From Curtobacterium guangdongense (GTDB lineage Bacteria > Actinomycetota > Actinomycetes > Actinomycetales > Microbacteriaceae), in contig NZ_JBMPIT010000001.1 in NCBI RefSeq assembly GCF_049341845.1, forward strand, positions 434,001 through 498,000: a stretch of DNA of 64,000 bases, read 5' to 3'. Numbering within the stretch: position 1 is the stretch's first letter; every line of letters starts with the position of its first letter. A program made the translations under genes and the position numbers. The notes below the pieces were generated by a model. That model ran no database searches. It saw only the letters and a list, made by a program, of their open reading frames with translations, and was not told the origin of the DNA. Shown in pieces: positions 17,350 through 25,707 of this stretch.

Positions 17350-17423
17350 TCGCTGAGCGCCGGAAGCGGGGCGGCCGGGAAGATGGACAGGACCACGCGG
17401 ACGCGTCGGTCGGAGAGGGCACC

Positions 17424-17852
17424 GTGACGGACACCACCAGCAACGCCGGGCTGCAGGCGATGATCGACCGCGCCGGGCAGATCACCGCCGACGAGGCAGA
17501 GGCGCTCGACATCACGTGGAAGGCCGACGAGGGGATCTTGCTGCCGGAACCGAGCGCGTCGCTCGCGATCCAGGGAGGCGCCGACGGACGGATGGTCACG
17601 AACGCCGACCTCGTCGCCGCGTGGCAGCACGCGCTCGAGGCCGCTGGTGCAGCGGGACGCGTCGAGGAGATCGAGGCCGCGCAGGAGGCCGGGCGCGCGG
17701 TGCGGCACTCGGACGCGCACTTGCGAGACCGCGCCGGCGCCGAGGAAGCCGTGCGGTCCGCGGTGCTCGCGACCGGGATGCGCGACCTCGTCTCCGACGA
17801 TGAATTCGCCACGCTCACGGCGGCCTGGCGGAAGGTGCTCGGCGAGGTCTGA
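17424..17852 (+). CDS. Hypothetical acidic protein
   Basis: 142 residues, no recognised family. Predominantly helical and acidic, without membrane segments or Cys. The central part resembles generic actinobacterial 'DUF' proteins of unknown role. Start GTG 17424 follows GGAGAGGGC. It sits 74 bp after the SdpI-like gene and 53 bp before the DUF1349-like gene; co-transcription is unclear. Confidence 0.55.
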   Translation: MTDTTSNAGLQAMIDRAGQITADEAEALDITWKADEGILLPEPSASLAIQGGADGRMVTNADLVAAWQHALEAAGAAGRVEEIEAAQEAGRAVRHSDAHLRDRAGAEEAVRSAVLATGMRDLVSDDEFATLTAAWRKVLGEV

Positions 17853-17905
17853 CGACCCGAGGCGTCGTGACGTATGCCGCGTCGCGCCACCGATACCTTC
17901 GATGG

Positions 17906-18493
17906 ATGGATGACATCAGCTGGAGTTCCGGGACATGGACGAACGCGCCCGTCGAAGCCCTGACAGCGGACGACGGATTGCGTGTCACAGCCGTCGAGGG
18001 CAGTGACGCCTGGCGGCTCACCTCGTACGGGTTCGTGCACGACACCGAACACGCGCTCCTCGCACCGTTCCCGAACGGCACCGCCATGGAGGTGACGTTC
18101 CGGTTGGACTTCACCGACCAGTTCGACCAGGCAGGCATCTTCGTCTCCGTCGACGAGGAGACCTGGATCAAAGCCGGCGTCGAGCGGAGCGACGGTGAGA
18201 ACAGCCTCGGAGCAGTCGTCACGCGTGTCTTCTCCGACTGGTCACTCTCCCCGGTCCCGGACTGGCACGGCAAACTCGTCACCATCCGCGCCAGCCGGTC
18301 CGGCAACGCCCTCACGGTGCGCGCACGCGTCGACGGCGGCGACTGGCGCTTGGTTCGCGTCGCACCGCTGGACGAAGAGGCGACCGTGACGGCTGGACCG
18401 ATGTGCTGTGCGCCGTCACGCTCAGGCTTCCAGGTGCACTTCACGGCCTGGCGGACCGGCGCCGCCGACGGCAGTCTGCACCCAGACGAATAG
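17906..18493 (+). CDS. DUF1349 family (concanavalin-like fold) protein
   Basis: 195 residues. The order WSSGTWTNAP, LTSYGFVHDTEHAL, EVTFRLDFTDQFDQAGIFVSVDEETWIKAGVE and SGFQVHFTAWRTG is that of DUF1349 proteins ('regulation of enolase protein 1' family), which adopt a concanavalin-like beta sandwich; biochemical function is not established. No signal peptide. ATG 17906 is six bases after TACCTT (17894-17899), predicting leaderless translation. Confidence 0.8.
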   Translation: MDDISWSSGTWTNAPVEALTADDGLRVTAVEGSDAWRLTSYGFVHDTEHALLAPFPNGTAMEVTFRLDFTDQFDQAGIFVSVDEETWIKAGVERSDGENSLGAVVTRVFSDWSLSPVPDWHGKLVTIRASRSGNALTVRARVDGGDWRLVRVAPLDEEATVTAGPMCCAPSRSGFQVHFTAWRTGAADGSLHPDE

Positions 18494-18561
18494 GGCGGAA
18501 CCCGCAAACTGTTGCAATTCTGGCAAGTGTGTGCCAAGTTGGAACCCAGGAGGGGAACATC

Positions 18562-18993
18562 ATGGACAACCAGCACAGCATCAGCCCGACAGAGGCACGA
18601 ACGCTTCTCGACACCGCCGATCGCCTCAGTCGACGAGCGCACGAGTCCACCCGATGGCCGTACGTGGCCTTCATCCTCGCGCTCGGCATGGTGACCGCGT
18701 TCGGAGCCCTCGGCATGGGACTCACGACCGGTTCCGCATTCGGCCTCACCTACGTCGGCACACTCGCCGCTTTCTTCGCGCTGATCATCTTCTTCGCGGT
18801 CTCCATCCGGGGGCGAGCGGCCTTCGCGCGGAGCCGCCGATGGACCATCTACATCGCGAGCTGGTTCGTCACCTACGGCGCTGCGATCGCCGTCGTCGCC
18901 TGGGTGCACGGGTCGGTGCTGTGGTCCGGGATCACGTCCGGAGCGATCCTGGTGGTCACGATGGCCTGCGCGTCCTACGAGGCACGACGATGA
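18562..18993 (+). CDS. Four-helix membrane protein paired with HTH regulator
   Basis: 143 residues: soluble N-terminal 35 residues (ISPTEARTLLDTADRLSRRAHES), then four hydrophobic segments. Belongs to a common actinobacterial arrangement in which such a membrane protein precedes a small winged-helix regulator, but its role is unknown. GGAGGGGAAC upstream of ATG gives a good ribosome site. A short dyad TGGCA(18521-18525)/TGCCA(18532-18536) lies in the promoter. Its stop overlaps the next start (ATGA). Confidence 0.75.
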   Translation: MDNQHSISPTEARTLLDTADRLSRRAHESTRWPYVAFILALGMVTAFGALGMGLTTGSAFGLTYVGTLAAFFALIIFFAVSIRGRAAFARSRRWTIYIASWFVTYGAAIAVVAWVHGSVLWSGITSGAILVVTMACASYEARR

Positions 18994-19307
18994 CGACGAC
19001 GAACCACGTGCCTGTTCATCCCCGGCACCGGCTTGACGGCCACCTGCAGAACCCGGTGCGCTTCTCGATCATGGCCGCACTCGACCGTGCAACCACTCTG
19101 GGGTTCCGCGAAGTCCGAGACGCCATCGAGGTCACGGACTCGGCGCTGAGCAAGCAGGTCGCACTCCTCGAAACGGCGGGGTACGTCTCCGTCGGGAAGG
19201 CGTTCGCGGGGAAGACGCCGCGAACCTCGCTCACCCTCACACGCGAGGGCCGAACTGCATGGCGCGCTCACCTCGCAGCGCTCCGGGAGATCGCCGGTCC
19301 GTCCTGA
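18990..19307 (+). CDS. Small winged-helix transcriptional regulator
   Basis: 105 residues. NPVRFSIMAALDRATTLGFREVRDAI and TDSALSKQVALLETAGYVSVGKAF make the helix-turn-helix; the wing (KTPRTSLTLTREG) follows. This is the MarR-like 'HTH_27' group of single-domain regulators. Overlap with the upstream membrane protein indicates co-expression, and the dyad at 18521-18536 is a plausible autoregulatory site. Confidence 0.85.
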   Translation: MTTTNHVPVHPRHRLDGHLQNPVRFSIMAALDRATTLGFREVRDAIEVTDSALSKQVALLETAGYVSVGKAFAGKTPRTSLTLTREGRTAWRAHLAALREIAGPS

Positions 19308-19425
19308 CCCGCTCGGCCCTCGCCGCCGTGTCGCGCTCAGCGATCGCCCATCGGGCGCTTGACCGTCGCGAGAGCGTCGGCTCCCATCGCTTCGACTCCG
19401 CGCCACCGGCCCCTCACGCTCCGTG

Positions 19426-20481
19426 TCAGGGCTGGTCGTCCACCGGCGTCACCTGCACGGTGACCGAGTCGATGACAGTGCCGGCCGGGATGCTGCCGAT
19501 CGGCCGGGTCTGGATGCTTCGTTCGCCGATGTAGGCGCCGTCGGCTGGGTCGATGATAACGTCGTGCTGCTCGGTCGCGCTCCAGTGTGGAAGGCCGATG
19601 GCAGTGCCGCGCCGGCCGTCGAGCGAGACCTGTTCCTCGGTGACCACGACGTCGGGCAGGGTCGCCAGCGCCTCGTACATCGTCGCGCGGAGGTCGGCGG
19701 GCACGAGCCCCGTCCGGAGCAGCCCGCTGATCGTGTCGAAGACGTGCAACTCGTCGGTCGTGTCCGCCGCTCGGGGAGCGGCCTCGATGCGTCGGACGAG
19801 GGCGTCCGGGTCACGGGGCAGGTCGGCGATCTCGGACGCCCCGAGCGTGCCGGCCTGTGCGCCGCCGAGCTCGCCGACCGCGAAGTCGCCGCCGGCGCCC
19901 CGTTCCCGCACCGGGGCGGAAGGCTCTGTGGCGCCGTCGTCGGACGCGGCCTCACGTGCCGCAGCACCCCCGAAGAACTTCGTCGGTGCCTCGGAGCGGA
20001 TCTCGCGGACCCAGGGACCTGAGACGTCGACGGGGACCCATGTGGTGGTCGTCGTCGGTTCCAGGTAGCCCTCGTCGTAGTGCTCGCCATCGGACGTCGC
20101 GTAGACCATCGACAGTTCCGACTCGACCACCTTCGTGAACGCGCCGACCGGTGCCCGGTCGGCGGCCGCGGCAGCGGCCGCCTTGTGCAGCGTCGCTGCT
20201 GCGGCCGACTCGGGCGATCCCCAGTGCGTCACCCCGACACCCGTGGCGACCAACCCACCGGCCACGACCAGCGCTGCTCCGGTCAGCAGGACGGGTCGCG
20301 AACGACGCACCCACCGGACGGGAGGCGCGGTGCGGACCGGTGCCGCGCCTCCCGTCCGGACGGTGGTCGCCATGGCGGCCGTATCGAACCGGACGCGGGC
20401 GCGGGCGAGCGACGCGTCGACCGCCTCTGGCGGCACGTCGCGTCGCAGCAGGCGGAGCGGAGTGAAGTCGTCGTCAGACAT
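19426..20481 (-). CDS. CU044_5270 family protein (ECF sigma partner)
   Basis: 351 residues. Short cytosolic N-terminus (MSDDDFTPLRLLRRDVPP), one membrane helix near residues 62-85 (SRPVLLTGAALVVAGGLVATG), then an extracytoplasmic domain. This matches the CU044_5270 family that follows ECF sigma genes in actinobacteria and is presumed to work as membrane anti-sigma or sensor. It overlaps the sigma gene by eight bases. An inverted repeat with 17-bp arms (20314-20359) lies in the segment coding for the region just before the helix. Confidence 0.85.
   Translation of the reverse strand: MSDDDFTPLRLLRRDVPPEAVDASLARARVRFDTAAMATTVRTGGAAPVRTAPPVRWVRRSRPVLLTGAALVVAGGLVATGVGVTHWGSPESAAAATLHKAAAAAAADRAPVGAFTKVVESELSMVYATSDGEHYDEGYLEPTTTTTWVPVDVSGPWVREIRSEAPTKFFGGAAAREAASDDGATEPSAPVRERGAGGDFAVGELGGAQAGTLGASEIADLPRDPDALVRRIEAAPRAADTTDELHVFDTISGLLRTGLVPADLRATMYEALATLPDVVVTEEQVSLDGRRGTAIGLPHWSATEQHDVIIDPADGAYIGERSIQTRPIGSIPAGTVIDSVTVQVTPVDDQP
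20314..20359. repeat. Palindromic repeat of the GGACGGGAGGC family inside a coding region
   Basis: Arms 20314-20330 and 20343-20359 are perfect 17-bp inverted copies (CCGGACGGGAGGCGCGG) around a 12-base loop. The same core recurs at 60985-61028 and, diverged, at 33751-33788 and 57160-57201. Here the element is read in frame. Confidence 0.75.
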
Positions 20482-21055
20482 GGAGTGGTCCGTTCAGGGA
20501 GTCGGTTGTGCCGGGCACGGCGCGAAGGGCCGTTCGGGCACGGTTCAGTCGGGAGCGGACAGTGCCGACGGGGACGCCGGTCGCCTCCGCGATCTGCTCG
20601 TAGGTGAGCTCCGCCCACGCGTGCAGCAGCACGGTCTCGCGGACCGCCGGACGCATCCGGTCGAGTTCACGGACGACGGTCCGCACGGCGCGCTCGGTGT
20701 CGAGACGATCTCCGGCGTCGTCCTCGAGCCGCTCGGGCACGGCGACGCGGGACATGGCACGGTCCGCCCGCCGCTGGGAGCGCCAGTGCCGACGGAGCAG
20801 GTTCGACGCGATGCCGAACAGCCACGGCAGCGGGTCCTGCCGGTCTGGGTCGAACGAGTCCCACCGGACGAGGGCGGTCACGAACGTCTCGCCGAGAATG
20901 TCCTCGGCGCTCTGCAGGTCGGTTCGGCGCGCGAGGTACAGCAGGATGCGGCGGCCGTGCTCGTCGAACTGGCGACCGAGCTCGGCTGCGGCTCCTGGTG
21001 GTGGATGGCTACTGGGCACGACTGGTATTGCCCGATCCTGCCGGAAGAGTTCCAT
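20474..21055 (-). CDS. ECF-type RNA polymerase sigma factor
   Basis: 193 residues. Region 2: AELGRQFDEHGRRILLYLARRTDLQSAEDILGETF and WLFGIASNLLRRHWR. Region 4: RPAVRETVLLHAWAELTYEQIAEATGVPVGTVRSRLNRARTAL. These are classic group 4 sigma signatures. ATG 21055 selected; GTG near 21018 would still retain region 2. Overlaps the downstream membrane partner, so both are produced together. Target promoters are unknown. Confidence 0.93.
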   Translation of the reverse strand: MELFRQDRAIPVVPSSHPPPGAAAELGRQFDEHGRRILLYLARRTDLQSAEDILGETFVTALVRWDSFDPDRQDPLPWLFGIASNLLRRHWRSQRRADRAMSRVAVPERLEDDAGDRLDTERAVRTVVRELDRMRPAVRETVLLHAWAELTYEQIAEATGVPVGTVRSRLNRARTALRAVPGTTDSLNGPLHV

Positions 21056-21147
21056 CCTCGTCGAGACTTGCCGCGTCACTGTTGCGCGCGAGTCAACTTG
21101 AGCCTCGAGCGCGTCTCGACAGCCGATCCGCTGCTGAGACTTCCTCC

Positions 21148-21318
21148 TCAGCGCGCAGACTTGCGGCGGTACACGGTGGTGAGAACGATGCACACGAGTC
21201 CGACGAGCACGAGCGGAATACCGAAGACCAGCGACCCACCGCTGCCGTTCACGATGAGAACGACACCACACACGAGGAACGCGACGCCGGCGACCGCGAA
21301 CAGCCACAAATTCTTCAT
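21148..21318 (-). CDS. 56-residue two-helix membrane protein
   Basis: Reading the complement from ATG 21318 gives a protein starting MKNLWLFAVAGVAFLVCGVV, a short NGSGGS turn, a second hydrophobic helix and the basic end VYRRKSAR before TGA. Two helices with a positive-inside tail. Its length explains why it is easily missed. Unknown function; divergent from another two-helix protein at 21395. Confidence 0.65.
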   Translation of the reverse strand: MKNLWLFAVAGVAFLVCGVVLIVNGSGGSLVFGIPLVLVGLVCIVLTTVYRRKSAR

Positions 21319-21394
21319 TGGCGGAAGCTACCGACCGTTAGTGAACACTTTGTCCCAATGGCTGATGGCTGCCTACGCTACGTACCCTCCAGTC

Positions 21395-21646
21395 ATGCGC
21401 ACTCCAAGAGAGACCTTCGGCCTCGAAGGAACGGGGCGATCGTGGACTCAGGTGCTACTTGACGTGCTGAGTGGAACTTTCGTCCTGACCGGCATCGCTG
21501 TGATCGTCGGCAACGCGTCGTCCGGTGACTCGACCGCAATCTGGATCGGGGTCGGACTGATCCTGATGGGGGCCGTCTGCTGGGGCGCCACCATCTTGTT
21601 GGCCGTTCGAGCAGCGAAACGCGGAACGCGCAACCCGCCTCGATAG
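21395..21646 (+). CDS. Small two-helix membrane protein
   Basis: 83 residues: cytosolic N-terminus rich in Thr/Arg, hydrophobic segments near residues 24-41 and 49-72, basic C-terminus (RAAKRGTRNPPR). ATG 21395 follows -10 TACCCT (21383-21388) by six bases; a second possible -10 TACGCT (21374-21379) with TTGTCC (21350-21355) lies upstream. Divergent from the 56-residue membrane protein. No known family. Confidence 0.65.
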   Translation: MRTPRETFGLEGTGRSWTQVLLDVLSGTFVLTGIAVIVGNASSGDSTAIWIGVGLILMGAVCWGATILLAVRAAKRGTRNPPR

Positions 21647-21691
21647 CCGATCGGCTACCGAGACGCGCTGCGCAACTCCTACGCTTACGGC

Positions 21692-22204
21692 ATGGCAGGG
21701 TGCATCCGCTTCGCTCAGGAGAGGGATTCGCACGCGATCGAGCGGATTGAGAACGACGCCGACCAGCTGCTCATCGATCACCTTCATCCCGACGCTTGGC
21801 CCGCAGCTCCCACCGGGATCGCGCGACTTTCTGAGCCTGGCTTCCTGCTGATCGTCGACGTTGACGGTGAGGTCGGCGGCTTCGTTCACGTCTTGGAGAC
21901 GGGCGGCATCTGTCACCTCGAGCAGCTGTCTGTAGACCCGCTGCAGTCGCGGCAGGGTCTGGGTCGAGCGCTTGTCGAAGCTGCGAAGGATCACGCACGC
22001 CAGCGGGGGTACAGGCACATTTCCCTTCGCACGTATGCGGACGTGCCATGGAACGCCCCGTTCTACGCATCGGCTGGCTTCATCAAGGAAGAACCAGCCA
22101 CGCCGTTTCACCAGTCACTGCTCGTGATCGAGGCCAAGCACGGCCTCGACCGATACGGGCGACGGATACAGATGAGTGCGCGGCTGTCGCGGCCGCGTCC
22201 GTAG
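21692..22204 (+). CDS. GNAT family N-acetyltransferase
   Basis: 170 residues. LEQLSVDPLQSRQGLGRALVEAAKDHARQRGY is GNAT motif A with the acetyl-CoA pyrophosphate loop Q/R-x-x-G-x-G/A (here RQGLGRA), followed by NAPFYASAGF (motif B). The acceptor is unknown. ATG lies six bases after -10 TACGCT (21680-21685), so a leaderless message is predicted. Confidence 0.9.
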   Translation: MAGCIRFAQERDSHAIERIENDADQLLIDHLHPDAWPAAPTGIARLSEPGFLLIVDVDGEVGGFVHVLETGGICHLEQLSVDPLQSRQGLGRALVEAAKDHARQRGYRHISLRTYADVPWNAPFYASAGFIKEEPATPFHQSLLVIEAKHGLDRYGRRIQMSARLSRPRP

Positions 22205-22231
22205 GACGATGGCACAGCGGACAGATGCCGC

Positions 22232-22262
22232 TTGACCTCCAGTGCACTTGAAGTCGTATCGT
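22232..22262 (+). promoter_or_regulatory. MerR-type promoter with 19-bp spacer
   Basis: -35 TTGACC (22232-22237) and -10 TATCGT (22257-22262) are separated by 19 bp. The spacer and -35 hold a 22-bp imperfect dyad (22234-22255; 9 of 11 pairs match, centre TGCA). Overlong spacing with a dyad between the hexamers is the hallmark of MerR-family promoters, and a MerR gene is second in this operon. Confidence 0.8.
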
Positions 22263-22287
22263 GCCGTCGACGTGGAGGAGCAGCATC

Positions 22288-23238
22288 ATGGAGCACCAGA
22301 CCGAGGCGATCGCCTTCGAGACGCAGGGGCGCACGATCCGGGGTGATCTCCGCCTCCCGGGGGACGGCGGGGCGTCCAAGTCGGGAGCTGCCGTGGTGCT
22401 CGTCACCCCTGGGAGCAGCCGGAAGGGGCAGGTCGGCCGCAACTACGCCCGCCGACTCGCGGACCTCGGATTCATCACGCTCACATTCGATCCCTCGTTC
22501 CAAGGGCGGAGCGACGGAGAGCCGCGCGACCTCGAGGACCCGTCCGCGCGGGTGGAGGACGTCCGTTCGGCGGTGGACTTCCTCGCCGTGCGCCCCGAGG
22601 TCGACATGGACCGACTCGGGGTCCTCGGTGTCTGCGCGGGCGGAGGTTTCGCGGTCGCCACCGCGAAGATCGAACACCGCTTCGCCGCGATCGGCGTCGT
22701 CGTCCCGGTGAACCAAGGCCGACAGCGACGACAGGGCGGCGGCCGCGACCCCGAGGGGGCCGTGCGAGCACTCCGAGCTGTCGGCGCGCAACGCACCGCA
22801 GAGGCACGCGGCGACGCGATCCGCCGCGACCCCTGGATCCCGGACACCCCGGCGGATGCCGTTGCCGTCGGGGTCACGGACCCGGAGACCCTGCAGGCGG
22901 TGGACTACTACGGCACGCCCCGCGGCTACGACCCGGACCGCAGCAACCGGATGGTGTTCGTGAGCACCGCCCTCCAGATTGGGTTCGACGCCTTCCATCT
23001 CGTCGAGGAGCTGCTCGTCCAACCGCTGCTGGTCGTCGTCGGTGGGCGACGCGGCTCGACCGGGCAGTACGACGACGGGCTACTGCTCTGGGAGCGCGCC
23101 CGCACGAAGGAGCCCCTCGTGGTGATCGAAAGTGCTGGGCACTACGACCTCTACGACAAGCCCGAGTACGTCGACCCGGCCGTCGGCCACCTCGCTGACT
23201 TCTACACGCGGCGACTCGTACCCACACCGTCCTCGTGA
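22288..23238 (+). CDS. Alpha/beta hydrolase (YcjY/dienelactone-hydrolase-like)
   Basis: 316 residues. VTPGSSRKGQVGRNYARRLADLGF, then the nucleophile elbow LGVCAGGGFA with Cys at the nucleophile position, as in dienelactone-hydrolase-like members, and SAGHYDLYDKPEYV with the catalytic His. Start ATG follows GGAGGAG. It is controlled by the MerR-type promoter just upstream and overlaps the MerR gene (GTGA). Likely detoxifies or processes a small carbonyl or ester compound (inference). Confidence 0.85.
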   Translation: MEHQTEAIAFETQGRTIRGDLRLPGDGGASKSGAAVVLVTPGSSRKGQVGRNYARRLADLGFITLTFDPSFQGRSDGEPRDLEDPSARVEDVRSAVDFLAVRPEVDMDRLGVLGVCAGGGFAVATAKIEHRFAAIGVVVPVNQGRQRRQGGGRDPEGAVRALRAVGAQRTAEARGDAIRRDPWIPDTPADAVAVGVTDPETLQAVDYYGTPRGYDPDRSNRMVFVSTALQIGFDAFHLVEELLVQPLLVVVGGRRGSTGQYDDGLLLWERARTKEPLVVIESAGHYDLYDKPEYVDPAVGHLADFYTRRLVPTPSS

Positions 23239-23702
23239 CGCACACGATCGGACAGGTGAGTGCGGCGACTGGCCTCACCCCTTCCACACTCCGCTACTAC
23301 GAGGACGAAGGACTGTTCATCCGCCCGGTCGGGCGCGACGGCGCAGGACGGCGGATCTACTCCGACTCGGACATCGCGTGGCTTCGCACCTGCATTGCCC
23401 TTCGGAACACCGGTATGGACATCGACGACCTGCGCCGCTACGTCACGCTCGCGCGACGAGGCCCGGACACTGTCACAGAGCGCGTCGACTTCCTCCGCGC
23501 GCACGCCGACCGGGTCCGCACACGAATCCGGTCCCTCACCGAGAATCTCACCCTCATCGAGGAGAAGGTCGACGCGTACGCACGCCGGGTCTCCACCGAG
23601 ACTCCCGCGCGCGCCGACGCTTCCTGGGAGACCGAGCGGACACATCACCGCACGGCGACTCGCACGGGCGAGACGAAAGAGCCACCAGCGCCGCGTCCGT
23701 AG
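23235..23702 (+). CDS. MerR family transcriptional regulator
   Basis: 155 residues. TIGQVSAATGLTPSTLRYYEDEGL is the MerR winged HTH; IYSDSDIAWLRTCIALRNTGMDIDDLRRYVTL leads into the dimerisation coiled coil. No Cys pair in the effector loop, so it is not a canonical metal sensor; its class (TipA/NolA-like organic effector) suits the hydrolase partner. GTG start overlaps the hydrolase stop. Predicted to bind 22234-22255 and autoregulate. Confidence 0.92.
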   Translation: MTHTIGQVSAATGLTPSTLRYYEDEGLFIRPVGRDGAGRRIYSDSDIAWLRTCIALRNTGMDIDDLRRYVTLARRGPDTVTERVDFLRAHADRVRTRIRSLTENLTLIEEKVDAYARRVSTETPARADASWETERTHHRTATRTGETKEPPAPRP

Positions 23703-23744
23703 CCGGCACTGCATCCGGACAGGGCGCCGGAGACACCCAGCGTC

Positions 23745-23755
23745 GGGGGGGGGGG
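23745..23755. repeat. G11 homopolymer
   Basis: Eleven consecutive G residues between the MerR and ArsR genes, outside any supported gene. Such runs are prone to slippage and to sequencing length error. Confidence 0.8.
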
Positions 23756-23850
23756 CCCAGAGCCGCGGCGCAGTGCCGGAGCGCTGCGACCGTCACGTCG
23801 AGCTTGGTTTCGTGTCCGATAGCCGATCGCTTAACGGACGCCGGACTCGC

Positions 23851-24207
23851 TCACCGGGTAGGTGAGGTCAGTAGAGCAGCGACCGATTCGAGCGCGCCGG
23901 GGACGAGCGAGAAGTAGGCCCAGGTGCCGCGCTTCTCGCGGTGCAGGATGCCGGCGTCGACGAGCACCTTGAGGTGGTGCGAGACGGTGGGCTGGGACAG
24001 GCCGAGCGGTTCTTGCAGGTCGCAGACGCACGCTTCCGCACCCTCGTGCGCGGCGACCATCGAGATCAACCGCAAGCGCGCCGGGTCGGCGATCGCCTTC
24101 AACGACTTCGCGAGGACTTCCGCGGACTCCTGCGTCATCGCCTCGGTCGTGACGGGCGAACAGCATGCGGTGACGTCCTGAATGGGGAGCAGCTCGATCG
24201 TCGTCAT
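23851..24207 (-). CDS. arsR: ArsR, arsenite-responsive repressor
   Basis: 118 residues. IADPARLRLISMVAAHEG, CVCDLQEPLGLSQPTVSHHLKVLVDAGI is the ArsR winged HTH. Cysteines sit at 15, 16, 60 and 62. An N-terminal Cys15-Cys16 pair with a third Cys in the helix before the HTH is the As(III) site layout known from Corynebacterium glutamicum ArsR. Divergent from the arsenic operon; the dyad at 24251-24278 lies between. Confidence 0.92.
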   Translation of the reverse strand: MTTIELLPIQDVTACCSPVTTEAMTQESAEVLAKSLKAIADPARLRLISMVAAHEGAEACVCDLQEPLGLSQPTVSHHLKVLVDAGILHREKRGTWAYFSLVPGALESVAALLTSPTR

Positions 24208-24250
24208 CGCACCATCATCCCACGCTCTTCGATATACGTCTATATTTGCG

Positions 24251-24278
24251 AACATCGATATCGACGTGCTTCGATGTT
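24251..24278. promoter_or_regulatory. Candidate ArsR operator
   Basis: AACATCGA (24251-24258) and TCGATGTT (24271-24278) form a perfect inverted repeat with a 12-bp spacer, and a related TCGATATACG lies just left. AT-rich, between arsR and the oxidoreductase gene, as expected for an ArsR site controlling both directions. Confidence 0.7.
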
Positions 24279-24318
24279 CCTGCTCGCCTTCCGTCCGATC
24301 TGTAGAGGACCAACTTCG

Positions 24319-25707
24319 ATGACTCACCTGGTTGCCGTTGGGGGCAGTGACGCCGGCATCGCCGCGGCGCTGCGCGCCCGTGAGCTGGACCCGACCACCG
24401 ACGTGACGGTGGTCCTCGCGGACGAGTTCCCGAACTTCTCCATCTGCGGCATCCCGTACTGGGTCTCCGGCGACGTCGCCACGGAAGCGTCCCTCGCGCA
24501 CCGCACCCGCGCCGACCTCGAAGCCGCCGGCATGACGGTCCGCTCCTCGACGTGGGCCTCCGCCGTCGACGTCGACCGCCAGCTGCTGTCCGTCACCGGA
24601 CCGGCTGGTGAGGAGCAGATCGCCTACGACGAACTGCTGATCGGGACCGGCGCCGAGCCGGTCCGCCCGGCCCGGATCCCCTTCGGAGAGCCCGGCATCC
24701 ACCTGCTGCACTCGATGACCGACGCCGAGCAGGTCGTCGCCGCCCTGGAGCTCCTGCCTGCCGGTAGCCGTGTCGCGGTCGTCGGCGCCGGCTACATCGG
24801 CCTCGAGATGACCGAAGGCCTTGTCGCCCGCGGGTTCGACACGACGCTGATTCAGCGCGGCCCGGAAGTGCTCTCCACCCTCGACCCGGAACTCGGGTCC
24901 CTGGTCACCGCGGAGGTCCGCCGGCACGGCGCAAGCGTGCTGACCGGAGCGACCGTCACCGGAATCACCCCCGCGGGCGGCGGGCAGTGGAGCGTCGCGA
25001 CCAGCTCCACATCTGGTGACGCCGCCGGAACGTTCGCGCTCGTCGTGGTCTGTGTCGGGGTGCGGCCGGTGACGGACCTCGCGGCCGCGGCCGGCGCGCA
25101 GCTCGGGCAGGCCGGCGCGATCGTCGTCGACGAGCAGATGCGCACCGGGGTACCGCACGTGTGGGCAGCGGGCGACTGCGTCGTGACACACCACCGCCTC
25201 CTCGGCACGACCTGGCTGCCGCTCGGGACAACCGCGCACAAGCAGGGCCGCGTCGCCGGGGAGAACATGCTCGGCGGCAGCAGGGTCTTCGCCGGTTCCG
25301 TCGGGACGCAGGTGGTGAAGGTGTTCGACCTCGTCGCCGCCCGCACCGGCCTCCGCCACCACGAAACCGCCCCGCTGGACGTGTCCCCGCTGACCCGGGT
25401 GACGGTCGCGGACGACCACAAGCGGTACTACCCGGGTGCGGTGCCGCTGACGATCAGCGTCACCGGCGATCACACGTCCGGACGGCTCCTCGGGGCGCAG
25501 ATCGTCGGGGAACGGTCCGCGGAGATCAGCAAGCGCATCGACACCTTCGCCACCGCCCTCCACGCGGGATTCACCGTCGACGACGTGATCGACTTGGACC
25601 TCTCCTACACGCCGCCGTTCGGGTCCCCGTGGGATGCCGTGCAGGTCGCTGCGCAGGGCTGGGAACGCGCCGCGGCGGCCGCGAACCCAGCCAAGGTGGG
25701 CGGCTGA
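24319..25707 (+). CDS. CoA-disulfide-reductase-like FAD/NAD(P) oxidoreductase
   Basis: 462 residues. VGGSDAGIAAALRA (FAD-binding Rossmann), FSICGIPYW with Cys43 at the position of the CoA-disulfide reductase active cysteine, VVGAGYIGLEM (NAD(P)H Rossmann), WAAGDCV (FAD) and a C-terminal dimerisation domain (RKDTF-type ISKRIDTFATAL). Such genes recur at the head of actinobacterial ars operons; the exact role (thiol redox support or arsenic chemistry) is not known. Its TGA overlaps the arsB ATG. Confidence 0.88.
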   Translation: MTHLVAVGGSDAGIAAALRARELDPTTDVTVVLADEFPNFSICGIPYWVSGDVATEASLAHRTRADLEAAGMTVRSSTWASAVDVDRQLLSVTGPAGEEQIAYDELLIGTGAEPVRPARIPFGEPGIHLLHSMTDAEQVVAALELLPAGSRVAVVGAGYIGLEMTEGLVARGFDTTLIQRGPEVLSTLDPELGSLVTAEVRRHGASVLTGATVTGITPAGGGQWSVATSSTSGDAAGTFALVVVCVGVRPVTDLAAAAGAQLGQAGAIVVDEQMRTGVPHVWAAGDCVVTHHRLLGTTWLPLGTTAHKQGRVAGENMLGGSRVFAGSVGTQVVKVFDLVAARTGLRHHETAPLDVSPLTRVTVADDHKRYYPGAVPLTISVTGDHTSGRLLGAQIVGERSAEISKRIDTFATALHAGFTVDDVIDLDLSYTPPFGSPWDAVQVAAQGWERAAAAANPAKVGG

